From NCBI GenBank assembly GCA_910578865.1, contig CAJTRM010000056.1, forward strand, positions 1 to 9,968: a DNA stretch of 9,968 bases, read 5' to 3'. Below, one piece after another: positions 1 to 4,818 of this stretch. The number at the start of each line of letters is the position of its first letter. Position 1 is the first letter of the stretch. The position numbers were made by a program, and so were the translations under genes. A model generated the notes under the pieces. That model had not been told where the DNA came from. It saw nothing but the letters and a program-made list of their open reading frames with translations, and did not search any database. This DNA is from an uncultured Dorea sp. Its GTDB lineage: Bacteria; Bacillota_A; Clostridia; Lachnospirales; Lachnospiraceae.

Positions 1-589
1 CTGTGTCGGGCGAAAATCCCATCACGCCAATAGCCATATCGTCATCCCGCAATATCAGAGCCTTTTTATCCGCAATATACCGATGCAGGTTTGCGGCGTA
101 ATCTTCCTTATCCAGACATGGATAGCCGTCAATCGTAAGGCTTACCAGTTCCATCCAGTCATCCGCATCTTCGGGCGTGGCAAATTTAATATTGTCTTTT
201 GTCAAATCCATTTTTACAAGCTCCTCCTTCAGATAAATTTCAAGCTGTAACGGGTAGAAGTTTTCCGTTTCCCGAAATTCCGCAGGGGAAGTCTTATACA
301 TCGCCTTAAAAATATCCGTAAATGCCTGCTGGCTTTCATACCCGCTCATAAGGGCAATCTCGATAATCGGTTTTGCAGAAAACACCAGAAGTTTTGCCGC
401 TTCCGTAAGCTGCCGCCGTTTTGCGTAGTCGTGGATAGTCAAGTCAACGGTCTTTGTAAAAATCCGATGCAGATGGTATTTGGAATAATGCAGTGCCGAT
501 GCCACCATATCTAAATCCATCTTTTCATGCAGATGTTCTTCGATATAGCGGATAGCCTGTGAAACAATGCGTACTGTCTGACCTTGCAT
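1..589 (-). CDS. AraC-family regulator fused to a GNAT-like domain (partial, C-terminus outside window)
   Basis: The reading frame is open from ATG at 589 to the window edge (196 codons), so the C-terminus is missing. Residues about 8-107 form an AraC/XylS double helix-turn-helix: the first helix pair lies near MDLDMVASALHYSKYHLHRIF and the second near IIEIALMSGYESQQAFTDIF, followed by the family's typical TSPAEFR ending. The DNA-binding domain is at the N-terminus, as in Rob/SoxS-like regulators with a C-terminal effector domain. From about residue 127 the sequence (MDLTKDNIKFATPEDADDW, then a segment ending IGVMGF) resembles the start of a GNAT acetyltransferase fold, but the acetyl-CoA loop would lie outside the window. 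AGGAGG at 597-602 is 7 nt from the ATG and fixes the start. It lies downstream of padR1 on the same strand, 138 nt away. The AraC part is secure; the GNAT assignment is an inference from a fragment. Confidence 0.85.
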   Translation of the reverse strand, partial: MQGQTVRIVSQAIRYIEEHLHEKMDLDMVASALHYSKYHLHRIFTKTVDLTIHDYAKRRQLTEAAKLLVFSAKPIIEIALMSGYESQQAFTDIFKAMYKTSPAEFRETENFYPLQLEIYLKEELVKMDLTKDNIKFATPEDADDWMELVSLTIDGYPCLDKEDYAANLHRYIADKKALILRDDDMAIGVMGFSPDT

Positions 590-629
590 TTTGCGACCTC
601 CTTTCCTCGTTTTCACCCTCATTTTTTTA

Positions 630-643
630 ACATTACGAAATGT
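630..643. promoter_or_regulatory. Imperfect palindrome overlapping a TTGACA box upstream of the araC-like gene
   Basis: The 14-mer ACATTACGAAATGT has two 5-bp inverted arms. On the minus strand it overlaps a perfect TTGACA (646-641). A matching -10 box at 17 bp is not convincing, so this is only a possible operator or promoter element for the gene starting at 589. No clear terminator for padR1 is visible in the 590-727 gap, so co-transcription from padR1 is also possible. Confidence 0.25.
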
Positions 644-727
644 CAAATCAGGGGTTCAATGAGATATTGTAGCACAAGGAGTTTTCTATCTTTTCATCAT
701 TCTTGCTATGTTTTAAATCATCCACAT

Positions 728-1255
728 TTACAGCAGTTCTTCTTTCAATGTCCTTATCCATTCTTCGATTGCCTGCACTAATCGAAATTGCTGATGCAGA
801 ACCGCCATGCCCGTGGCAGGAATATCGGGGGCGTTTTCTTTTAAGTCCATGTTTTCCTCAAGATAGGATTTCAGCACATTGATATTGCTCTCAATGTTAT
901 CCAGACATTCCCTCTGCTGTTCCTTTTCCATGCTTTCTAAATTAACAATGACCGCATTAAAATCCAAGAATATGTTAATCGGCTTGCAGGATATTTCAAG
1001 CATCAGCTTCTCAAATTCCTCATTTCCTGCATCCGTCAAGGAATATACCGCCTTTTCGGGCATTTTTCCCTCTTTCTCCGTGCGGCTTGTGATAAGCCCC
1101 TTTTCTTCCAACTGGATAACCTTTTTATAGATGGATGGTGTGCTGATTTTTACCCATTTTGAAATGTTGCGGTATTCCACCAGTTTCTGAATATCGTATG
1201 CACTCAAGGATTCCCGCTTCAACATTCCCAATACAATCAAATCAATGGTCGCCAT
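728..1255 (-). CDS. PadR-family transcriptional regulator (PadR1), divergent from MATE pump
   Basis: This 175-aa protein has the size and layout of a PadR-like regulator. An N-terminal winged helix (about residues 1-80, with IDLIVLGML, SAYDIQK, PSIYKKVIQLEEKGLI and a KAVYSLTDAG wing) is followed by a helical C-terminal dimerisation region (about 85-170). Such proteins are usually repressors released by small hydrophobic or aromatic ligands (family knowledge: LmrR, PadR). AGGAGG at 1264-1269 is 8 nt from ATG 1255. The gene is divergent from the MATE transporter, and two copies of a TACTAT palindrome lie between them. The natural inference is that this protein represses the pump and itself. It is a clear paralogue of the regulator at 3437-3961, with the same SAYDIQK and PSIY blocks. 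The ligand is unknown. Confidence 0.93.
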   Translation of the reverse strand: MATIDLIVLGMLKRESLSAYDIQKLVEYRNISKWVKISTPSIYKKVIQLEEKGLITSRTEKEGKMPEKAVYSLTDAGNEEFEKLMLEISCKPINIFLDFNAVIVNLESMEKEQQRECLDNIESNINVLKSYLEENMDLKENAPDIPATGMAVLHQQFRLVQAIEEWIRTLKEELL

Positions 1256-1276
1256 TTAAAATCCCTCCTTTTTCTA

Positions 1277-1305
1277 TTGACAACTACTATAAATTATAGT
1301 ATTAT
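1277..1305 (+). promoter_or_regulatory. Candidate promoter for the MATE pump
   Basis: A perfect TTGACA at 1277-1282 is followed, after 17 bp, by TATTAT at 1300-1305. A consensus TATAAT at 1303-1308 would give a 20-bp spacer. The first PadR palindrome (1285-1301) fills the spacer, so a bound repressor would block RNA polymerase. The predicted start, near 1312, gives a leader of about 67 nt. Confidence 0.6.
1285..1301. promoter_or_regulatory. PadR operator copy 1 (TACTATAA-A-TTATAGTA)
   Basis: This is a perfect palindrome of 8-bp arms around a single central base. It lies between the -35 and -10 of the plus-strand promoter and over the -10 of a proximal minus-strand promoter (TTGCGT 1321-1316, 17 bp, TATAAT 1298-1293). 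Its sister site is centred 38 bp away. Assignment to the adjacent PadR protein is inferred from position and duplication. Confidence 0.7.
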
Positions 1306-1322
1306 AATCCCTGCAACGCAAA

Positions 1323-1339
1323 TACTATATTTTATAGTA
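1323..1339. promoter_or_regulatory. PadR operator copy 2 (TACTATA-TTT-TATAGTA)
   Basis: This 17-bp palindrome has 7-bp arms, and those 7 bases at each end are identical to copy 1. It covers the -10 (TACTAT, 1339-1334) of a distal minus-strand promoter whose -35 is TTGACA at 1362-1357. Two equal sites in one divergent control region suggest cooperative binding or a small loop. Confidence 0.68.
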
Positions 1340-1362
1340 GTATAAATAACACTATTTGTCAA
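1334..1362 (-). promoter_or_regulatory. Candidate distal promoter for padR1
   Basis: On the minus strand TTGACA (1362-1357) is followed after 17 bp by TACTAT (1339-1334). The start would be near 1327, giving a leader of about 72 nt. A second, closer pair (TTGCGT at 1321-1316, TATAAT at 1298-1293, 17-bp spacer) could serve the same gene. The sequence alone does not decide between them. Confidence 0.5.
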
Positions 1363-1378
1363 GAGAAAGGAGTTCAAA

Positions 1379-2764
1379 ATGAACAGTCAAAGCAAAAAGA
1401 TGGAGCTGCTCGGCAGCACATCCATACCAAAAGCACTTTTAGCAATGGGCATCCCAACAATGATTGGCATGTTGGTAAATGCTTTCTACAACCTTGTTGA
1501 CGCATATTTCGTCGGCGGGTTAGGGGAGAGCCAGATGGGGGCAATCTCCGTGGTCTATCCGCTCGGACAGGTCGTTGTCGGTTTGGGTCTGCTGTTCGGA
1601 AACGGTGCGGCTTCTTACATTTCCCGATTGTTAGGTCGTGGGGATAAGGAAAATGCGGATAAAGTGGCAAGTACCGCTTTATACAGCAGCGTATCCGTAG
1701 GGGCGGTCATCATTATCATTTCTATGGTGTTCCTGCATCCCATACTGAAGCTCTTGGGGGCAACCGACAGCATCCTGCCTTATGCCGCCACATACGCAGG
1801 CATTTACATTGTTTCCTGCATCTTCAATGTATTCAATGTCACGATGAATAACATTGTGACTAGCGAGGGGGCTGCTAAAACAACCATGTGTGCCTTACTG
1901 ACGGGTGCGGTACTCAATATCGCCCTAGACCCGCTGTTTATCTATGTGTTTGATTTAGGCGTGGCGGGAGCGGCGATAGCGACCGCAATCTCACAAGTCG
2001 TTTCAACCTGCGTATATCTGACCTATATTTTTCGGAAAAAGAGCGTATTCCATTTTCGGGTTAAGGACTGCACATATACAAAAGAAACCATGTCTGAGAT
2101 TTTCAAAATCGGCATCCCGACATTGGTATTCCAGATTTTAACGAGTGTGTCCATTTCCTTAATCAACAATGCCGCTGGCGATTACGGGGACTCTGCCATT
2201 GCAGGCATGGGCGTTGTTACCCGCCTTATTTCAATGGGCAGCTTGTCCGTATTCGGGTTCATCAAAGGCTTTCAGCCCATTGCAGGGTACAGTTACGGGG
2301 CGAAAAAGTTTGACCGTCTGCGTGAAGCAATCAAGACTTCCATCCTATGGTCTACGGTTTTCTGTGTGATTTTCGGTGTGATACTGGCTCTGTTCCCTAC
2401 AGCTATCGTTTCCCAATTCACAAAGGGCGATGCCGAGATGATTCGCATCGGTGCAGCGTCTTTAAGGGCAAACGGCATTTCCATCATGCTCTTTGGATTT
2501 TATACGGTGTATTCTTCCCTGTTCCTTGCTTTGGGAAAAGGCAGAGAGGGTTTCATCCTCGGAGCTTGCAGGCAGGGGATTTGCTTTATCCCCGTTATCC
2601 TGCTTCTTCCGATGGTCTGGGGGCTAAATGGAATAATGTATGCCCAACCGATTGCCGATGTGCTTTCCGCAATCATAACGGTATTCATGGCGATACCGCT
2701 CCACAAAAAACTGAATGAAATGCAGAAACAAACTTCCGCAATAAGCAAGAAAGACAACGACTAA
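1379..2764 (+). CDS. MATE-family multidrug efflux transporter (MepA-like)
   Basis: The 461-aa product is the usual length for a 12-helix MATE antiporter, which exports drugs across the cytoplasmic membrane using a Na+ or H+ gradient. The N-terminal half has the MepA-type signature (IPTMIGMLVNAFYNLVDAYF and then an LGESQMGAISVVYPL block), and the second half repeats the fold from about residue 240 (IGIPTLVFQILTS, then GFIKGFQPIAGYSYGAK). Hydrophobic segments alternate throughout, and the C-terminal tail is short and charged (ISKKDND). AAGGAG at 1367-1372 is 6 nt from ATG 1379. The gene is divergent from padR1 and shares its operator region, so drug-inducible derepression is likely. No frameshift or truncation is seen. 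Substrates cannot be read from sequence. Confidence 0.95.
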   Translation: MNSQSKKMELLGSTSIPKALLAMGIPTMIGMLVNAFYNLVDAYFVGGLGESQMGAISVVYPLGQVVVGLGLLFGNGAASYISRLLGRGDKENADKVASTALYSSVSVGAVIIIISMVFLHPILKLLGATDSILPYAATYAGIYIVSCIFNVFNVTMNNIVTSEGAAKTTMCALLTGAVLNIALDPLFIYVFDLGVAGAAIATAISQVVSTCVYLTYIFRKKSVFHFRVKDCTYTKETMSEIFKIGIPTLVFQILTSVSISLINNAAGDYGDSAIAGMGVVTRLISMGSLSVFGFIKGFQPIAGYSYGAKKFDRLREAIKTSILWSTVFCVIFGVILALFPTAIVSQFTKGDAEMIRIGAASLRANGISIMLFGFYTVYSSLFLALGKGREGFILGACRQGICFIPVILLLPMVWGLNGIMYAQPIADVLSAIITVFMAIPLHKKLNEMQKQTSAISKKDND

Positions 2765-2785
2765 ATATTTATTCTTTCTAACAAA

Positions 2786-2831
2786 CAGAGCCGATGATCT
2801 GTGAGGTTTTCCCACAAGTTCATCGGCTCTG
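2786..2831 (-). terminator. Long hairpin between the convergent MATE gene and the padR2-yjdF-KTR operon
   Basis: CAGAGCCGATGA (2786-2797) pairs perfectly with TCATCGGCTCTG (2820-2831). The 22-nt loop can extend the stem through TGTG/CACA and GG/CC pairs around TTTT. On the minus strand the stem is followed by the U-rich TTTGTT, so it fits best as terminator of the KTR operon. Downstream on the plus strand there is no U tract, though the stem may still protect the MATE transcript's 3' end. The KTR stop codon (2822-2820) lies within the stem. Confidence 0.6.
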
Positions 2832-3008
2832 CATCTGTGTGTCTGGCTCTTTGATGACTGTTATTTTTAAATTTTTCGCTTCAATCAATGTTTCCTGCTT
2901 GCATTTCGGGCAGTACAATGGATAATTTATCAATACCGTATCTTCCCTAATCCTGTCACGGGTCTTATTAGAACAAATTGGGCAGCGCACCCATTCTCTT
3001 GCTATCAT
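2820..3008 (-). CDS. Cysteine-rich KTR-type zinc-ribbon protein
   Basis: This 62-aa protein has two Cys-x2-Cys pairs (C9/C12 in CPIC and C33/C36 in CPKC), a likely zinc ribbon. The KTRDRIREDTVL and NYPLYCPKCKQET stretches are the signature of the cysteine-rich KTR family, common as small cargo on Firmicute integrative elements and of unknown function. ATG 3008 follows the yjdF stop by 7 nt. Its Shine-Dalgarno (GGGAGG, 3024-3019) sits in the last codons of yjdF, 10 nt away, indicating translational coupling. It is the third gene of a padR2-yjdF-KTR operon and ends within the downstream hairpin. A nucleic-acid or protein-binding adaptor role is possible but not shown. Confidence 0.85.
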   Translation of the reverse strand: MIAREWVRCPICSNKTRDRIREDTVLINYPLYCPKCKQETLIEAKNLKITVIKEPDTQMQSR

Positions 3009-3015
3009 CAGAACT

Positions 3016-3432
3016 TTACCTCCCTCTGTGCTTTGCTTTTTTCTTTTCCTGCCGCAGAGCGAATTGCCGCTCTTTCTCTGCTTCTTTCTGTTCTCTGGAC
3101 TTCACTTTCCGTTCCAGTTTCCCTTGTTCATGTTGGAGCTTTAAGGCTTGTTGGGCTTTCGTTCCAATGCCCTTGTTTTCCAACTGGCTGTTGATTTCCC
3201 TCTGCATACGCTTCGGATTGATTTTTCGTTCTTCGGTTTTTTCTGTTTTAACTGGCGGGCTGAATTTCAGCTTATGCCAGTTTTTGAGCAGAAAATCATA
3301 CACTTCATAATCTTTCGGCTCTGCGCCGAACGTAATCTTGCAGACCTCATATTTGTCGCCGTCTATACGCTCAAACAATCCAATCCAAAAGGGATTTTCA
3401 AACAGAATTATCAAGCTGCTTTTCATTGCCAT
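3016..3432 (-). CDS. yjdF: YjdF family protein (DUF2992)
   Basis: The 138-aa product matches YjdF. The N-terminal half (about residues 3-65) carries the conserved core SSLIILFENPFWIGLFER, then VCKITFGAEPKDYEVYDF and LLKNWHKLKFSPPV. The C-terminal half is a very basic, Lys/Glu/Gln-rich helical tail (KRMQREINSQ to the end). I chose ATG 3432 because GGAG lies 8 nt upstream; the frame is open to 3471, and ATG 3426 is the other candidate. The biochemical role is not established. Elsewhere in Firmicutes the gene is often controlled by the yjdF riboswitch, which binds azaaromatic compounds. Here the gene instead follows a PadR gene by 4 nt, its ribosome binding site lying in the PadR C-terminal codons. 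That context supports a response to aromatic toxins. Confidence 0.88.
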   Translation of the reverse strand: MAMKSSLIILFENPFWIGLFERIDGDKYEVCKITFGAEPKDYEVYDFLLKNWHKLKFSPPVKTEKTEERKINPKRMQREINSQLENKGIGTKAQQALKLQHEQGKLERKVKSREQKEAEKERQFALRQEKKKAKHRGR

Positions 3433-3436
3433 ACCA

Positions 3437-3961
3437 TCAACTCCCTTTAAACTGGCTTTCAAATTTATCAAGCCATTCTAACAGGGATTGGTATAACAAA
3501 CGCTGCTGTTCAAAAATCGCTTTCCCACCCAATGGAATATCTGGATAGCTGGCGGCATATTCGTCAATGGATTTTGCTGAAGCCGTAAGATTGTCCCGCA
3601 GCTTCTTTATCAAATCCATTGCTTTTTCCCTTTCCATTTTGTTTAAGTTTGTAATGACAACATTGAAGTCAAACAGCAATGGGACTTTCTGGCTTGCGTA
3701 AGTTTCCATAAGCTGCCCAAAATACGCCCTCCCTTTATCTGTGATGGAATACACTGCTTTATCAGCAAACTTATCCCCTTTCACAATACTGCTCTCTAAA
3801 TAGCCCTGCTCATTCATTTGAAGCACTTTCCGATAAATGGACGGGACGCTAATCTTTGTCCATCTTGAAAGATGATGGTATTCCACATCTTTCTGGATGT
3901 CGTATGCGCTCTGCGGTTTCTCCATAACAATTCCGAGAATTACCAAATCTATGGATGACAT
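3437..3961 (-). CDS. PadR-family transcriptional regulator (PadR2), first gene of the yjdF operon
   Basis: The 174-aa product has an N-terminal PadR winged helix (SSIDLVILGIV, SAYDIQKDVEY, ISVPSIYRKVLQMNEQGYL, KAVYSITDKG) and a helical C-terminal region with KMEREKAMDLIKKL and EWLDKFESQF. ATG 3961 is preceded by GGAGG at 7-nt spacing. A 19-residue upstream extension of the same frame (to 4018) would overlap the promoter and operator and is rejected. The whole promoter lies under a 17+17 bp inverted repeat, so autorepression of the operon is the simplest reading. It is about the same length as the PadR at 728-1255 and resembles it strongly across the winged helix, so it is either a duplicate or a co-acquired relative. 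Ligand unknown; an aromatic or cationic drug is inferred from yjdF and the family. Confidence 0.93.
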   Translation of the reverse strand: MSSIDLVILGIVMEKPQSAYDIQKDVEYHHLSRWTKISVPSIYRKVLQMNEQGYLESSIVKGDKFADKAVYSITDKGRAYFGQLMETYASQKVPLLFDFNVVITNLNKMEREKAMDLIKKLRDNLTASAKSIDEYAASYPDIPLGGKAIFEQQRLLYQSLLEWLDKFESQFKGS

Positions 3962-3975
3962 ATTCTCACCTCCGC

Positions 3976-4013
3976 TTTTACTATCATCAATATTACTATT
4001 GATAATAGTAAAA
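3976..4013. promoter_or_regulatory. Operator of the padR2-yjdF-KTR operon
   Basis: TTTTACTATCATCAATA (3976-3992) and TATTGATAATAGTAAAA (3997-4013) are inverted copies with one mismatch in 17 and a 4-nt centre. The arms contain the same TACTAT...ATAGTA half-sites as the two operators upstream of padR1, but with a wider spacing. The repeat covers the promoter almost completely, as expected for an autorepressor site. Confidence 0.75.
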
Positions 4014-4018
4014 GTCAA
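3990..4018 (-). promoter_or_regulatory. Promoter of the padR2-yjdF-KTR operon
   Basis: On the minus strand TTGACT (4018-4013) is followed after 17 bp by TAATAT (3995-3990). Transcription would start near 3983, leaving a leader of only about 22 nt. That is too short for a riboswitch, so control must be through the overlapping operator. Confidence 0.65.
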
Positions 4019-4057
4019 GAGATATTTCCTTTTTAGCTATCATCCATTCTATTACGC

Positions 4058-4684
4058 CTATTCCAATTGTTCCAAGCAGCCTGCTTGTATCGCTCTAATA
4101 TTCAAAGCAATCTTTTCTTCCGACCAGTCCCACCATCTCATTTTAAGCAACTGTTCTATTTTTTCATCTGAAAAACGTCTTTTTATTGGTTTTGCAGGGA
4201 CGCCGCCCACAATAGTATAAGGCGGCACATCTTTCGTGACAACCGCACGAGTTCCAATAACTGCTCCATCCCCAACCGTCACGCCTGCTAAAATAACCGC
4301 TTCATACCCAATCCATACATCATTCCCGATGTTTATATCCCCTTTATTATCCCATGCTTCTGTGACACTCTTTTTCTCAAGCCCCCATTCTTCAAAAAAC
4401 AACGGAAACGGATAGGTGGATAAGGACGCCATCGTATGGTTTGCGCTGTTGAAAAGAAATTTTGCCCCGCAAGCAATAGAACAGAATTTTCCAATCTTGA
4501 GCTTATCGTGATTGATTGGATAATGGTACAGTACATTATTCCTCTCAAATTCCGCAGGGTCACTTACAAAATCGTTATACATCGTATAATCGCCAATCTC
4601 AATATTTGGATTAGTAACCACGTTTTTTAAATAGATAGTCTGTGTATCCCCTGTCCTCGGAAATATTTTTTGTAAATCTGCCAT
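4058..4684 (-). CDS. Vat/CatB-like xenobiotic O-acetyltransferase (left-handed beta-helix)
   Basis: This 208-aa protein is the length of hexapeptide-repeat acetyltransferases that use acetyl-CoA to acetylate drug hydroxyls (streptogramin A in Vat enzymes, chloramphenicol in CatB enzymes). Vat-like landmarks are YHYPINHDKLKIGKFCSI (about 53-70), the NSANHTM motif with the expected catalytic His83, and STYPFPLF. Next come hexapeptide repeats INIGNDVWIGYEAVILAGVT and IGDGAVIG-type turns, then GGVPAKPIKRRF. The C-terminal WWDW helix region is also family-like. AGGAGG at 4693-4698 is 8 nt from ATG 4684. It has its own promoter and is not overlapped by PadR operators. The XAT fold is secure; whether the substrate is streptogramin A, chloramphenicol or another compound is unresolved. 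Close relatives labelled CatB-related often have no shown resistance role. Confidence 0.88.
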   Translation of the reverse strand: MADLQKIFPRTGDTQTIYLKNVVTNPNIEIGDYTMYNDFVSDPAEFERNNVLYHYPINHDKLKIGKFCSIACGAKFLFNSANHTMASLSTYPFPLFFEEWGLEKKSVTEAWDNKGDINIGNDVWIGYEAVILAGVTVGDGAVIGTRAVVTKDVPPYTIVGGVPAKPIKRRFSDEKIEQLLKMRWWDWSEEKIALNIRAIQAGCLEQLE

Positions 4685-4699
4685 CTTGCTATCCTCCTG

Positions 4700-4754
4700 T
4701 CAATACATAATACACCGTAATTTTACCCTTTCGTTGATACATCCTCAATACATA
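4700..4754. repeat. Direct repeat TCAATACATA flanking the Vat-like promoter
   Basis: The same 10-mer occurs at 4700-4709, next to the ribosome binding site, and at 4745-4754, overlapping the -35 box, 45 bp apart. It may be a pair of regulator half-sites or a chance AT-rich repeat. Confidence 0.35.
4720..4748 (-). promoter_or_regulatory. Candidate promoter of the Vat-like gene
   Basis: TTGAGG (4748-4743) and TAAAAT (4725-4720) are separated by 17 bp on the minus strand. The expected start near 4713 gives a leader of about 28 nt. The promoter lies fully between the gene and the ISL3 end at 4783, so the insertion did not remove it. Confidence 0.55.
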
Positions 4755-4782
4755 GAATGATACAGAAATAATCAGTATAAAA

Positions 4783-4818
4783 GTAAGTAGGTAATAGGTT
4801 CTTTCCAAGATTAGTTGA
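4783..4818. repeat. ISL3 left terminal inverted repeat
   Basis: The outer end starts GTAAGTAGGTAAT and continues with GGTTCTTTCCAA, ending TTAGTTGA. It pairs with 6627-6662 at 33 of 36 positions (mismatches at positions 14, 27 and 28). The transposase TAA at 4813-4811 is inside it. If only the part from GGTTC is the functional end, as in typical ISL3 ends that begin GG, the outer 14 bp would still need an explanation because they too are inverted copies. Confidence 0.85.

Noticed and set aside
2347..2718. 123-codon plus-strand ORF inside the MATE gene
   Set aside because: It is an overlapping frame of a well-conserved transporter with no matching family or ribosome site.
3016..3471. Longer YjdF starting at 3471
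   Set aside because: It would overlap the PadR2 C-terminal codons and lacks a ribosome site; ATG 3432 has GGAG at 8 nt and lies close to the conserved MKSSLI start.
3437..4018. Longer PadR2 starting at 4018
   Set aside because: The extra 19 residues would be read from the promoter and operator; ATG 3961 has GGAGG at 7 nt and matches the N-terminus of PadR1.
3962..4057. yjdF riboswitch upstream of the padR2-yjdF operon
   Set aside because: The region is dominated by a simple inverted repeat over the promoter, and the leader is too short for that large RNA.
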